Assembly: GCA_024036415.1 (NCBI GenBank)
Contig: JAMWET010005504.1
Coordinates: forward strand, 258,501 to 322,500
Length of the DNA: 64,000 bases
Reading direction: 5' to 3'
DNA from: Prochilodus magdalenae
Taxonomy: Eukaryota; Chordata; Actinopteri; Characiformes; Prochilodontidae
In this document: positions 19,062-32,899 of the stretch, one piece after another
How positions within the stretch are numbered: position 1 is the first letter of the stretch
How the letters are laid out: every line of letters starts with the position of its first letter
Made by a program: the position numbers and the translations under genes
The notes under the pieces: model-generated
The model's input: the letters and a program-made list of their open reading frames with translations, nothing else
The model's database searches: none
What the model was told of the DNA's origin: nothing

Positions 19062-20215
19062 ATGCACAGTGCAGGCTAGAAAAAGTAAGTGATCCTCTAT
19101 GTTAATGACTTCTCCAAGAGCTAATTGGCTTAAGGTTGGAAGTGTGGGTTTCACAGGTGCTGTGCCTTTTAAATAAAGCCAGAACACAAAGACTGGTTGT
19201 GGATAAATCGGCTCCTCTCAAGAAAGATAAACGTTAATCATGCCTCAATGCAAACAACTTTCAGAGGACCTCAGAGGGTGTGTTATAGAGACATAAAGGA
19301 TAAACCTGAAAAATGGTTCAAGAGAATTGCTAAAACCTGAGTGCACATGGATATGTGTGTGTATGGATAGACAAATCCTGTTTACAAATTCAGAAAATTC
19401 AAACTGTCGCTGCTTTCCATAGGAGTGAGCGTTCTGTTAGGCTCACTTCAAAAGCACAACAGGCAATCCTGAAAGAGGTAAGTAAGGACCCAGCAAACGC
19501 AACAGGAAATGACCCACAGAAGGTTATGAATTGTATGTCTGCTATTAGTATGTCTACTATTAGTAAAACACTGACCAGGAATGTTTATGAAAGAACACCA
19601 AAAAGCAGTTTCTGTTGTCATTGTGCCCTTATTAAATGCCCAAGCCCACCTGAATATTCTGCAAGGCCTCTGTTAAAAGGTTATAAGTACAAAAGAGGAA
19701 AAAAATAGCAAAAATGCACAATGCTATGATTAGACAAACAATAACACCAAAACCTCATCCGAATGTGAAGCATGGTGGAAGGAGCGCCATAGTATGGGGC
19801 TGCTTCGATGCTCACAGGACCTGGACACCTAGTGATCACTAAAGGAACAATAAATTCAAAGAAGCATCATGCAGCTGTCCATGACCTCAAACTGAAGAGA
19901 AATCTGGTGATGAATCTAGGCAATGACCCAAAGCACAGTTACATGAACTAAAATGGTTAAAAATTATGATTTGTGTTTTAGACTGGTCAAGTCGGAGACC
20001 TGATCTTATCCCAATCAGGATTACTTTTATTACAGTTTTTTAAATCTAATTTTGGAACAACTTGTGGTATACATACATATAATTCCACCATATACATACT
20101 GCCCATATGCTACTGCTCTATTAGAGTGGAAAAGTCCAATCACTGAAGATGAGCATCTAAAGGAGGTTATCACGCTCAGGTTACACAAACACTGTACTAT
20201 CCTACATAAAGAAAA
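19062..20215 (+). mobile_element. Tc1-like DNA transposon, decayed
   Basis: The left end carries ACAGTGCAGG and AAAAAGTAAGTGATCC, like Tc1-family termini. An N-terminal stretch starting at about 19240 (MPQCKQLSEDLRG) resembles the Tc1 helix-turn-helix. AATGTGAAGCATGGTGGAAG followed by a VWGCF motif (about 19765-19810), then CAATGACCCAAAGCACAG (about 19921) and GACTGGTCAAGTCGGAGACC (about 19981), match the catalytic core. Frameshifts and stops show it is dead. The right terminal repeat is not evident. Confidence 0.75.
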
Positions 20216-20985
20216 ACAGAGCTAACATCTTTCAGTGTGAATGTGTGCTATTTAATGTGTGCTAGATTTATTTCAAATTTATTATTTTTCCTGCCAATAT
20301 CACTTTTTGCTGATATTAGCTCAACATCAATATCTAGTATCGGAGCAACGTCATCTCGAAATATAATTTATTAATTCATTTTAGCCATTAAAATGTATTT
20401 AACTTTAGAAACTTTGGAAAGATAAACATGTATAACGTATACATAAGAATAAATGCTCCATTGAATCTACGGTCAGTTTTAAATATTTCATCTTTTAAAA
20501 ATTGAATTTTATTTGAACACGATATTCAGTGAAATCTGTAAGACCAATTTAGTTGCAGTACATACATACAGTGGTTAATAATATAACAGCAGGTTTCAAA
20601 TCATAAAAGAAAGCTTTAAAATATTTATAGCCTAAATAAGAATCAAATGAATATCCAAAATCAATTGTATTTTAAAAGCATCAAATATCATGGTAGATAA
20701 AGGTATAAGACTTTACATTAATATAATTTATTAACTAAAGTATAGGATGAATCTTTTAATAACTTTTGGTGTTCCCTCCAAAAAACCCCAAACACCCCAT
20801 GATATCCAGAACACAGTATTTCAGTCTATAAGGCATGTTATTACTACTGAACAAGTGAATGGCGAATAATGACGGCTTTTGAACGACAGCGTAGAGTTCA
20901 CCTTATAATTTGGTGTTATGGCTGTTTCGCTTGAGAATGAGGAATCTGATATCACCCTGTATTTGTCAGCAAGTTCCTCTAGGAA
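20216..20985. other. AT-rich spacer before the zinc-finger gene promoter
   Basis: No exon or repeat was recognised. The sequence passes from AT-rich into the CpG-rich region at about 20.9 kb. Confidence 0.35.
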
Positions 20986-20989
20986 ACAA

Positions 20990-22554
20990 ATGAGGCATCA
21001 CCGGCATTCGCCATTTTGAGGGGCAGGGTCGGCGGAGACCTTGGGGGGCGGGGGAGCAGCGGCAGCTTGTTGGTAAAATGGCTTCATAGCGGTGGCACTG
21101 GGCTTTCCTCTAGCACTCCCAGATATACCCTACCAACGCCATTCCCCTCAGAGCCCCTCAGGATGGTTTACCGGGTTTAAATAAAGCTCGCATGGCCGAG
21201 AATCAACTGAACCGGGGGGGTTATAAATGTGAGCCACTCGACATTCACTCATACATAATAACATTCAGCCTGGTTTACCCGTCTCGCTTTATTTTGTAAA
21301 CGAGGCGATACGTGAAATTACCAAACGGTACTGAAATGCACCCCTAAGACAGGTTCGTCCGCGCCTTGTGGACGTTTGTTTATTTCTCCTGTTTTCAGAA
21401 TATTTAGCTACCGACCTAGACCCAGCCTGCCTACCACGGCTTCTGCACACCGTTTAGCTCAGTCTCTCGTATAAAACCCTATTTATTTGATGAAGTAGTT
21501 TTGTTTTATATCAGCTTTTCAGTCAATTTAAATAAAACGTCCGCAGACGCTCAGCTGCGCCTGTAATCCGCCTCGACGTGCTACTTGTTTGTTAGCTTGC
21601 AAGTCGAGCACGTCGGACGCTTTACGTTGCGACACTGGCCGGAACTGTGTCACTGGCCGGAAACGACCACTGTGAAAGCGAACCTGAGCACCCACAGGAA
21701 GACGGGGACACTAAAAAATGACACGGGGCGGAAAATAATTCGGCCAATAATACCGTTTAAAACAGGAGAGAGTTCATGCGGAGGACGGTTTCGGTGAAGT
21801 TGGAGAGCTGAGCGACGCGGGGCCGGTCGCTGGGTGACCGATGCGTGTGCGTTAGTCAGCGAACCGAGCGGAAACTGGGTTTGGTTAACGGGGCGACAAC
21901 AGAGCCGTCGGGCCAATGGAGAGGCCTTCGAAACTGTTTTTCGACGGGATGAGGAGGAAAAATGACCTGCTAACCTGAAATCGGAAACCGCCTTTGTGTA
22001 CACGCGCGTTTCGGCGCCTTTTTTCTTTGCACAACTTATTTCATGTCGTACTTTCAAGGCGGACTTGGCCGCACATAAAACTTGTGCGGTGGTGCCAAGA
22101 CGTTTCAGTTGAGCGCCGCAGCGATGAAAACGGAGCACGGGCTTTATTTGGCTAGCTAGATAGCTCGCTGGCTAGCGTGCGAACCAAGTGGGCGCCCATG
22201 TTCACTTGATGGACTGTCTGGCTGGCAGAAATCACTTTTTTGTTATCGCCTGAGTACGTTTTTTAAAAAAATCATTTCTTTGGACGCCGCCCCCCCTCCT
22301 CCTCCTCCTCCTCCACTGCCCCCCCGGACTGAACACATACATCATATACTGTACCGTTTGTATATGCGACATGCCGAATCAGAGCTGAATGAACAACGAA
22401 CTTTTTAATCCCCTCCATTTAATATTAATGTTGTTTTTAAAAGCATCTGTGTGCTTTCGAGGGATGTGAAAAGCTGTTCCTTCCCTCATTACCTTCCGCG
22501 CCGAGAAATATCTCAGTGGAGTAGGAGTACAGAGACTCGACACTTCAGCCCGCG
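20990..22554 (+). promoter_or_regulatory. CpG-rich promoter and probable non-coding first exon of the zinc-finger gene
   Basis: CpG steps and GC content rise sharply here compared with the surrounding DNA. Two YY1-like sites are visible: CGCCATTTTG at about 21008 and AAAATGGCTTC at about 21075. A GTGAGT donor follows CCCGCG and starts at 22555, fitting the end of a leader exon. No long coding frame with protein-like composition is present. The transcription start cannot be fixed. Confidence 0.6.
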
Positions 22555-24573
22555 GTGAGTTGCACGCATGTGTATCCATTAAACATGTATGGTGTAAATG
22601 AGTAAATGAAATTCATAAGAGAGCAGTAGTGTATTCTGGATCCTCAGTCCTATGAAGTTTGGGCATGGCGTGCAGCTCTAATAATACTTTATTAAGAATG
22701 TGGTTTGCATTTGTGTTGATCGACGGTCAATCCGAAAGTAATGAATGTAATGGGGCAGTACGACAGTGTTGAATGAGGGCTGGTAAATATATTTATATAT
22801 ATCAAGTTATTTATTTTTAGATGAAACTACCATTGCATTAATGTTTACAGTAGTTGCATGTTTTATTTGTGTTTAAATATCTTGTTTATGTGTTCTATAT
22901 AATATGTAACTGCAGACACTGTTAAATTATACATCTATTTATTTATTTATTTATTGTTTTAATGGTTATTCACCTGGTTCCCATAACATGCTGAAGTTCA
23001 AGTTAGTGCATCATTGTATATCAGCTGGTGTGTCATTATAATGACACGAGGTGAATTACATTTCTATTGGAACAATTTTTGTAGTGACATGCATGATAGA
23101 TAAGGAGAATTATAGCTTATATTTTCCAGATAATTGCAAAAAATTAGTGGCATTATGCTTTTTTGTATTCCTTTTTTAATTCTATGTTCATAAGATTCTA
23201 TGATTAGGCTAGAGCTGGGGAAGGAAGTGATCTGTTAAAAATGCCACAATACAGTACAATGTACCTTTCTGACGTATTGTGATTTCTTGTTTTAATTATG
23301 AAAAGTGCATTTTTTCCCATTTCAGTAAAAATTAGTTCAACATAGTAAATATTTAATAAAATGAATTGTGTGTAGTGTTTTTGAATGTAGCACAACTGAT
23401 TCATTTTCCTCTGGCCAGGTGATCAGATGTGTGAGAAAATAGATATTGTGATATGTTCTGTGGTACACCTCTAATTTGAATTCAGTTTTGGTCCTGCTGT
23501 TTGAAATGCGTCTTTGATATCTATTTTTTTTGGTTGGTAACTGTTTAAGAACAGTTCAAAAGGTCAATAGACAAGTTATTTTTGTGCCTGGTTAACATTC
23601 AGGTAATGTGTAATGGTTTTTGTTGTTGTTTTAGGAGAAGTAAAAACATGAGGTGATCTTTTAGCAGTGCTATGGACTCTTTAACATAACTCACATTTAG
23701 AAGTCAGCTGGTATTGTGATATATTTAGTATTCTGCTACTGAATTTGACCAATTTTACCCTGCCGTTTGTAGAGGGGGTTTGTTTTGCAGCATCATACAT
23801 CAATCAGAAAAACGACCTTGGCGCAAAAAAACACAAAAACACATGGGATCTTTAGTTGGCTGAGTTTGTTGTATAATACGTGATCTTGTGGTGTTTGTGA
23901 ATTTTCTTTTGCCACCTTATTGTAATTTATATATTAGCATGTTTTGGACAGCAACAAACCCGGCTAAACTGTTTGTCTTTTTCCCACTTCTTTTTATAAT
24001 TAAGGTGAAGCTACTGATGGCAGAGAGTAAGAAGAACTTGGTCATATCACTTTGCTGTTCTCCTGATCTTCCAGCCTGGACTTAAAGAAGTTGAATCCAT
24101 CCAGTGGACAATCTTATCTTTTACCTTATCATTTCTATTTGAACTGTAAAGGAAAGACAACATTTATAAGGAACACACAAATGGGGACCATTTCTGTGAA
24201 TGCCTGTGACATAAATAAGTAAGGGAACATTCCTCCACCGGTAAGATTTTGGATTGTTTTGAGCAGAAAATTCTCAGTGAATTTTTTTTTACTACATATA
24301 TATATGTGCTTTTACATTTTAAATGCACAACATATGAAATACCTTTGTTATGCTTGCTGTAATATGTATTTATAGATAATTTATTTAATCTTAGATTTTT
24401 TCATTGAAATAAGGGTGGGGTACATCTATCAGGATGTTGTTTGCTTAACTGGGATGGAATATCAGAACATCAACATGCTTCTTCTAAAAAGCAGTCATCA
24501 GTTGAAAATCAGTGACTAGTTTAATAGCTCATGCGTGTCAGTTAATTAAGTAGTGGTGTCCTTTTTACTGCAG
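22555..24573 (+). other. 5' UTR intron of the zinc-finger gene, with a possible second leader exon
   Basis: It runs from donor GTGAGT (22555) to acceptor TTTTACTGCAG just before 24574. A stretch ending at CTCCACCG followed by GTAAGATT (donor at about 24241) and preceded by a pyrimidine tract and TTAAG near 24003 could be an extra non-coding exon. This is a weak call. The rest is AT-rich intron. Confidence 0.4.
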
Positions 24574-24626
24574 CAGCAAAGGAACGGGAAGGAACCAGAG
24601 GAACACCCCTCAACAGTGAGAGGGAA

Positions 24627-27047
24627 ATGTTCCAGTTTGGAAAGTACCCTATGGACATTTTAGAAATGCTTAGTGGACACCAGGCTCACCAGTTCAAAGG
24701 CCTGGGGCTGGAACGCCAGCTGCAGCACCAACAGCAGGTTCAACTTCAACACCAGCAGCAGCTTCAGCAACAACAGCAACAACAGGGTGAGCCCTCTGGG
24801 ACGCTTCTATCAGGACTGGGCCTAGGTTCTCTTCAAGGATCTAGAAGCAATGCATTTTCAGATTCCTCATCTATCTTTGCCAAAATGAGTGCACCTCCCC
24901 CACCTATCCCACAGCAAACTCAGTCGTCGTCATCGCAAAGCTCACGCAAGTCTAGCAAGATGAGCAGCAGCAGTAGCAGCAGCAGTGGGAGTGGGACTTC
25001 ATCCTCTGGTTATCCACAATTCTTACGTCCCTTTCATCCTGCAGAGGCTGCTCTAGCACAGGAGCAACTTCACTCAGGGATGGGGCGATTTGATTTTGCA
25101 GGAGGAAGTAGTAGTGGTGGTTCTGGAGTAATTGGAGGAGTTGTTACATCTGCTCCCCCTCCACCACCCCTGCACCCAGGCCTCTCCGTGCCTCAGCCAT
25201 CTCCTGGACCATCCTCTTCATCGCCTTCTCCCTCTAGTTCAGCAGCCACATCCAATAACCCCCCTAGCAGTAGCAGTACAGTGGCTGGACTGGTTGGAGC
25301 CCAGTCTGATGCTCGAAGTTTACACCAGCAATTCAGTTGCATGCTTGCAGCCAACCAGTACTTCCTCTCTGGAGTACCTGCCAACGCCAGCCTGGAACAG
25401 TTTCTAGTTCAGCAGGGCCCCCATAACCATCTTGGTCTTTCAGACTCAAACACAGGTCTCGCTCCTCCCCCAGCCCTTCACCCCTCTCACACCCATGGTC
25501 ACCCAGCCCCTCAGCCGCAGCAGCAGCAGCAACAGCTACCACCCCATGCCTTGTCTCACCCTCACAGCCATGCCCACCCACACCACCCTCTTCACCCAGC
25601 CCCTCAGCCATCACCTCTTGGTGGATTTGATTTTCAAGGTATCCCTGTTCTTTCCTCTAATCAGCTAGCTTCCCTAATGCAACAGGAAGCTGGTCTTCCT
25701 CTTCCACTCCCACTCCATCTTTCTGTCCCAAAGGATGATGGGAAGGGGGATGGTGGATCTGGGGCTGGAGGAAGCGGAGGTAGCGGCAGCAGGAGAAAGA
25801 AAGCAATGGCTGGTTACCTGCCCCAGAGAAAGACAGATGGCAGCGGGAGCAGTAGTGGAAGCAGTGCTAACTGCCATAGCAGCTCTGGGGCACATAGTCA
25901 TGATGGGTCTTCTGGCCTTGTTGGAGGGGGTGGAGGGGTTGGCATGAGGGGTCTTGGTGGTGACCCCTCCTCCATCCTCTCCTCTTCGACACCATCCTCC
26001 TCCTCTTCTTCAACTGTCTCTTCCTCCTCTTCTTCTGCCCCCTCCTCAAACTCTGCCTCTGTCTTAGTAACAAATGTTTCCCAGATGCCCAAAACTGATA
26101 ATCAGTCAGCCATGACTCCCACTGTTACACAGCCTGAGCCGGAGCCTCTTTATCACTGTAGAGAATGTGGCAAAACATTCACACACCTCCCCACTCTCCG
26201 TAGACACATACGCAGCCATGAAGGAGAGGTTAACAATCCCAATAGCAGCGCTAACCCAAACCCTAATACGAGCCACCAGCATCAGTCAGATACAAGTCTC
26301 CCTCACTCAACTCAGGATGGCATATCTCAGCAAAATGCCCATCATCCCCATGAGCAGAATCAGCAACAGGCCAACCCAGATCTCTCTTCTTCCTCATGTC
26401 CAAGTCCAGACAAGTCCTACTGCTGCGATGAATGTGGGAAAGGTTTCAAAAAAAGAGGACATCTCCTTCAGCATGGTGTTATTCATTCTGGAGCACGTCC
26501 ATATGCTTGTTCAACCTGCGAGAGATCCTTTAACCGCCGTGAATCTCTCACTCGACATGAGAAAATTCACGAAGATAAGCCTTACCGCTGTCCTGCCTGT
26601 GGCCGCTGCTTTAGAGAGAGCACTTCTTTGCTTAACCATGCTGCTTCTGGCTCATGTGGCAAACCAGGAAGGGGATCAAGATCTAGAAGCAGTGATGGCA
26701 GTAGCTCAGTGAGTTCCGAAGGCAAGGGAGAAAACGATTTCCAAGGTCTAGGAGAAGAAAAAGGTTTGGTATATGAGAAGACAGAGGGAAGTGGAGCGGA
26801 AATGTCCTGTGATGCCCTTTATCAACAGGAAAGAGCAGGAAACCCCAACACTGGTATCAAAACAGAGGGGAAATATAATTCAACCTATTCAAGAGATCTC
26901 TACCAAACAGCGTACAGGGTTGACGACTATCGTCGACCACAAGGTAACCCGGCATCGTATTCTGGAGATGGCTCTTGTGGTAATATGTCAGGACCTGCCC
27001 TCAGAAAAGCTCCATTGGCTCCAACACTTCACCCACACCCTGCGAAT

Positions 27048-27083
<36 letters not shown>

Positions 27084-29315
27084 CAACAACAACAACAGCA
27101 ACAACAACAACACCACCACCACCAACAGCAGCCTCATCTTCCACTCTCTTCTCTCTTAGATGACTCTGAAGATGAAGTGACTAGTAGTGCCATGTCTGCA
27201 ATTGCTGCAGCTGCTGCTGCCTCGGTCTTGCCTGCCGAAATGAACACCAGTGGGGGACGAGAAGAGCGAAGAGACATAATTGGGGGTTTGTTAGGAGGAC
27301 TTGGATTTGGGTCTCTGAGTGGCCCGTCATCAACATCCGCAGGAAATGGAGGGAACGATGAGTGCCTGAACGGATCCATGATGCCCCTGTCTCACCCTGC
27401 ACAGCAGCAGCAGCAGCAGCAGCAGCCTAATTCACAAACCGCCACCTCTGATGCCAAACTGAAGCGTCCACGTAAGCCTAGACAAAAGAGGGAACCCAGA
27501 CCTGGTGGTGTCCCTGGAGAGGGTGTAAAGCGTCGGAGAAATAACCAGAACGGGGCTCGTGGGGATGGCTCAGACAGGCCTTATTTGTGCACTGTTTGTG
27601 GACGCGGCTTTGGCAGGCGTGAGACCCTGCGCAGGCATGAACGTGTTCATACAGGGGAGAAACCATTCCATTGTGATGTTTGTGGCAAAGATTTTCGCGA
27701 ACCTTTCCATCTCACTAAACATCAGACTGTTCATTCAGGGGAGAAAAACTACAAATGCTCCCTTTGTGGAAAGGATTTTGGCTATGCGCAAAGTCTGAAA
27801 AGACATGAAAAACTGCATCTGAGAGGAGATTTCAAACCAAGGCGGAGTAAAACCAAGTCTTCTACGAATCGTGGAACAGCCAGTCAAGAAAACAGTCAAA
27901 CAAACACTGGTTCGTATTACTCTTATCCTCAGGATAAGGCTCAAGAATCTAGTGCTAGCACATCAAACCAGCCTCCTCCGAGGCTGTACACTTGTGAAAT
28001 TTGTTGGAAGTCTTTTCGCCATCACTTCCACTTGACTGCCCATCACCAAGCTATTCATGAGCATGGAGGGGAGAAACTATTCTCATGTGAGGTATGTGGG
28101 AAAGCCTTTGCATACTCCAACAGCCTGACAAGACACCGATTATCACAGCATGGTTTGGCACGCACTGGGCCAGCCGCCCAAACAACAGGAAGTGGATCTA
28201 GTGGAAATACCACATCCTTAACTGAAAGTGAAGCTGCCACCAACGCTCTACTTCATCTGACTCCAGACAGCGGAGGCCACGGTGTACAGCAAACGCATTC
28301 AACCATCTCCCATACACAGCATCTTCACCCGCAACCTGCCGGTTACTCTCCTCTCTTCTACACCCCGGAATCTGGTCCTCCTTCAAACACCAATGCCCCT
28401 TCACACTCCCAACACCCACACTACTCGCACTCCACTGTAGGGCCCCTCCCCCATCAGCAGCCAATAACTGGGAAAGGGCAGCAAATTTATTCAGGGGTTA
28501 CGGGAAACCCCATTCATTCAGCGCCTCCACCTCATGTCCATATTTCTTCTTCTTCACTGTCTCAACAACACCAGCAGCAGCAGCAGCAGCAACAGCAGCA
28601 ACAACCACAGCACTCCTTTCAGATGCTGCCTCAGCATCTGTCACATCCAGTCGTTCAGATGCCTGGAGAAGTTGCCCAGAAAAAGAAAAAAAAAAAAAAG
28701 AAAAAAATTAGATTAGTCAGTGGGGGGCAGCTGGTGAGGGAGTTCACCGATTTTGAAAGTGCTCAGAGGCATAGATTTTTAAAAAGGAAAAAACGTCGGC
28801 TTCAGCATCAGCTAAAAGTTAAAAAGTGGATAGCCCACCTCAAATGGGCCAAGTATTCAGAAGGAATTGCAATTAATGTAGGGGGCGGTACATGGCGGGT
28901 CGGCCGCTTAAGGTTCAGAGGTCTGAGATCTTTGATAATCCCCTTAAGGTCTTTCCCGTGTCCCATTTGTCCCTCCACCACTTTTTCTCGACGGCTAACC
29001 CTTTCAGTTCATCGTGTGACTAGACACCCACCAAGGAAACATGGCTGTCGAGCTCGTCTGAGGTGCATCGTCTGTGGTAAACGTTCTCGAAGGCTTCTGT
29101 CTGCTCTCCGCCATCGGGCTCGGCACCTTTCGCAAGGGTCTTTTTCTTGCCCCCGGTGCCCCTCTAGATTCTGGAATGGCACCCTACTCCAGCGGCACAT
29201 GTACACTTGCCGACGTGTTGGTGTAGGACGAAAAACATCACCAAAGGGGACTTATTCCCAGAAAGGAGAGGATCATTTTGCAAGAGCAGGTGGTATTGCA
29301 GTATACAGGCACTAA
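24627..29315 (+). CDS. znf865: C2H2 zinc-finger protein, ZNF865-like, 1562 aa
   Basis: This is one coding exon; an acceptor and a short leader lie just upstream. Twelve zinc fingers are visible, at about residues 508, 596, 624, 651, 985, 1013, 1041, 1120, 1151, 1443, 1479 and 1506. Fingers 4 and 12 are C2HC variants. TGEKPF-type linkers join some of them. Between fingers lie Ser-, Gly-, Pro-, His- and Gln-rich disordered segments; the longest Gln tract starts at about residue 807. A poly-Lys run (about residues 1352-1360) comes before a basic region and the last three fingers. The N-terminus, FQFGKYPMDILEML, resembles the FQSYPFDFLEFL stretch I recall near the start of human ZNF865, and ZNF865 lies near SHISA7 in human. 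Role: presumed nuclear DNA-binding regulator; target unknown. Human ZNF865 is shorter (about 1060 aa) with more fingers, so orthology is moderate only; ZNF628 is an alternative. Confidence 0.9.
27048..27132 (+). repeat. Long CAG/CAA tract coding poly-Gln, then His
   Basis: An in-frame run of CAG codons turns into CAA codons and then CAC codons, coding about 27 Gln, then His and more Gln. Smaller Gln tracts lie at about 24750-24787, 25519-25535, 27402-27426 and 28570-28605. Mixed CAG/CAA codons usually slow expansion of such tracts. Confidence 0.9.
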
Positions 29316-30163
29316 ATATTTTCATCTTCACAGAAAATATGACCTTTCAAGCTGATGAATTCTGAGAGCCAGAGAGAAACTTGTGAAAGGCATAGTGGAA
29401 AATCTGCTTTGAATCCACTACATATTCACAGACACCTACACCCATTATGCACATGGTCTCTGGCTTCAGCCAAGGGAGTGCCTCTTATAATAAATGACTT
29501 GGTTAACTGAACAATAAGCCTGTACCTAAAAAAAGAAAAAAGAAAAATAAAGAAAAAAAAATCCATTAAAGACATGGATCTCTAACATGGTTTCTCCAAA
29601 GGGGAAGAATATTTTAGATTATGAGACTGTTTTGGTAGCACCTTTGTTGTTATGGTAGCATCTCTATCCTCTAAAAATGCATTCATTATGTATTTTCGTA
29701 ACTTTTTTTGTGCTGCGATGATGGATGCGAACCTGTAAGAGTGAACTAATCTAAACAGTAACAATCTTTCTCTGGCTTAGTTTCCCCCTTATTACTCAGA
29801 GTTTGACAGTATAGTCTTTTCATTATTCTCGAATATATGTAGCTTTCTGTTCTTTGTGGACTTGTGTTTTTATTGTCGTCCCACCTTTCCCCTCTTTCTT
29901 GTTTTCGGTCTTGTTCAAACAATTATACAGATGCTTGCCCTGGAACTTTAATGTTGCTGTTTGGGGAAACTGTTAAAAAGCATAACCGTGTATTCTCTAA
30001 GGACAACACTTACTAAGACACTTAAGTTTTTAAACCTTGACTATGCGAAACTAATGAGCTTAGTGAACCCATCTGACCTTTTGAATCATGTGAAATTTTG
30101 CTGCAGAGCTGATGGGGAGGGGACAGTATAGCGCAATAGATGCCATGTTCCGTGTGTTTAATG

Positions 30164-30195
<32 letters not shown>

Positions 30196-30725
30196 ATGTA
30201 ATTTTGTAGGTATTTCTATGACAAGTGTTATATCTTTGGTTGAGATGGATTGGCGTAAGCGTGGAGAAACCAGTCCGTACTGTAAAATGCGTATTATATT
30301 TTATTATGTATCAGTCATTTTGGTTTGTTGCTTTTTTTTTTTTCCTTTCTTTTTTTTATTCTTCAACGTACAAGTTTTTTTTAAAATCATTTGTACTATT
30401 TGTGGGAGGGTGTGTGTGTATGTTGTAAGATGAGGGGAATATATGTATCAATGTGATTTCTTTTTTTTTTTTTTTTTTTTTCCCCCTCTTTGTTTCCACC
30501 CCTTTTGGTCTGTCTAACCTTAACCAGTTTAGCACAGTTCCCCAACACTATTGTATACATTTCAGTACTTTACTTAGCTCCTCTGTCCCTATGTTTTAAT
30601 CTCAGTAAACTAAAATATGAAATATAAATACTAAACTATTCTTTCCTTTTTTTTGTTCCTGCGTCAACAAAGAAAAGTGGTGAATCTCGCAAAAAAACAA
30701 TAAAAAGGTGAAAATGTCATTGAGG
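29316..30725 (+). other. 3' UTR of the zinc-finger gene
   Basis: This non-coding stretch has several long T runs (about 30168-30191 and 30464-30481). AATAAA occurs at 29546-29551 and at 30699-30704. The second is followed by GT- and T-rich sequence, so the transcript probably ends near 30725. Confidence 0.55.
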
Positions 30726-32600
30726 TAGTTTGATATTATTTTTAGATGTTAACCCTCCAGCCTATGATAAACGGGCCTGGAATCAAAATAGTGGTGGCAA
30801 GTCAGTTGCTTGTTTCCAGCAGAGAGGTCAGATAATTTATATATTTCAAATGAGGGGACTGACCAGGTGTCATGCACCTGGGGCTGTGGTGCTCTGCCTT
30901 GCCTGTCTCGGGCTGTTTACCACTCACATGTGCTGGCACATGCCCTCTGCAGTGCCATACTTAGTGGCAGAATGCCTGCAGGGACGGAGGCACAGAACCG
31001 TCTGTTCATTGTGTTTCTCCCTCGGTCCAACTCAACAAAAGCGCAATGGTTTAAAGGGCCTGTATCATGAAAAACACTAACTTTCCTCGCCTCTTTTAAA
31101 TATCAGTTCAGTAGAGTAATGTGCTATGCATAGCTGAAGTTGCCAAATGTACCATTCATGCCGCTATACAGAACTTTGCAGGAAAAACATCAGAGCTTTT
31201 GGAAATATTTGTTTTTGTCAACACATTTACATGTATCCATCTATTCGATAGCCATTTAGCCCCCTTACCTTTAAGCTAAAGTAAATAGGTGTGTTTCATC
31301 TTGGGCTTATGTTTTACATCAGGGCAACCAATCAGAACTCGGCTCATTTGCATACATCAGTCTTAAAAGACCAGCAAGAAAAACAGCCTGTTTAATTTTA
31401 AGGGACACAATGCTAGCAAATGACTGTGGAAAAAAATGCTGACTACTTTGTTTAAACAGAAAGCTGCACAGATATTAGCAATGGTAGGATTTCGGCCCTT
31501 TAACCACATCCTTTCTCTGTCACAACAACTTAAATTTTGTGCTTTCGTTACAGGAACTTTCAGATGGCGTCTGAAATCGGCGACCATAACCAAAACCTTC
31601 AGTTACAAGACTAAACTGCAAAAGCAATTTAAGCCAAGTCCAAATTGCAACTCGCAAGAAGTGCACTAGATGGCAATATAAGACTCGTGCAACGCTGCTC
31701 ATGTTGGTCTTTGGAGCTAGGCAGTGCTGTAAAGTCCCCACACACTACAGTGCAAGGCACTGTTTGTGACTGTGCTTTAGAAATAGTTTATATTTTAAAG
31801 CTATTTAATGTACACCTTGTTTGTTTGATAGAAGTACATGTGATGCAGTGCATATCCTGCAGGCCTAGTCTCTCCTCTTCCTAATCTTAGAGAATGTTAA
31901 GTCAGTTGGGTTTTAAATGTCAGGAAAGGCTAATACAGTTAGCCCGTAGCTAGCTCTATGTTTACTAACAAGTAGTATGACTAACATTCATATTGTTTGT
32001 TTTATCAGGTGTTGTTGCAGCACTTCTGGCATTCATTGGAGATTAGTGAATGGGGTGTTGACAGAAGTTAATGTGGTGAATAAAACACTACATATTAATG
32101 AGCCGGCTTTGCAAGTCCTGTCTTTGTCGTGTCCTCTCATTGTCTTCGTGTTCAAGAACAGAATGGACTGTGAATGTTAGGTGTGATCTGGTTATTGTGA
32201 CCAGAATTAGGGTTTAATGCATGCAGTGTACCTTTTCACAATCCATTTGTGATAAAAGGGGTGACCATTTATATGGATAGGACCCTGTACCCAAACCTGG
32301 CACTGGGGGGCCCCCAATCCTGCACTTTATGTATTTAAGCCCAATCACGCTCAGCTCAGGAAGGGGTCCGTTCATGAGGGAACTAGTTGTATCAGGTGTG
32401 TTGGGAGGAGGACAACCCTAACATGTGCAGGGCAAGGGGTCCTTGAGGACCAGGGTTTGGGACCCCTGCTATAGATGATGTAGATGCTTACTTTGCATTT
32501 AGTATAAGCTAAATATACTAATCCTAACCATACCTAAGTTTACCTAACCGGACTAAGATTCACCAGACAGTTCCATAGTACCATGAACATATTTAGACAG
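30726..32600. other. Intergenic between the zinc-finger gene and dbp
   Basis: A block near 31045-31340 (AAGGGCCTGTATCATG at the start, GGCTCATTTGCATACATCAG near the end) looks like a dispersed teleost repeat, weakly supported. A hAT-like remnant at about 32278-32472 is listed separately. A CTCF-like sequence lies at 31662-31675. No exon was recognised. Confidence 0.4.
32278..32472. mobile_element. Short non-autonomous hAT-like element
   Basis: The right end reads GGTTTGGGACCCCTGCT. The left side (ACCCAAACCTGGCACTGGGG) matches its reverse complement in part, giving imperfect inverted ends. The interior GTATCAGGTGTGTTGGGAGG is typical of a short repeat widespread in fish. There is no coding sequence. 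The superfamily is inferred from the CAGGGGT-like end. Confidence 0.45.
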
Positions 32601-32899
32601 TATCTTATCCCATTGATGCACATATTGCTGTGTTAGGCAGAGTGCACGCTGAGAGGAGCCCACAGATGTTTGTGTTTATTTGTATAGATGCGAGAGCAGA
32701 TTCTATTTGATCTCTAGATTTAACAGGAGTTGCCTGCACTAGTCCACGAGATCTCGCCAGGCCTCCTTTTGCATGTTGTTTTACTCCCGGCTCACGCGGC
32801 CCTAGCATGGGGAAAAGTCTGGGAGGAGCGACTGACCTACATTTGTCCAATAGGATGCCGCGAAGGGCAGACACTGACCTACTTTAAACCAATCGCGTT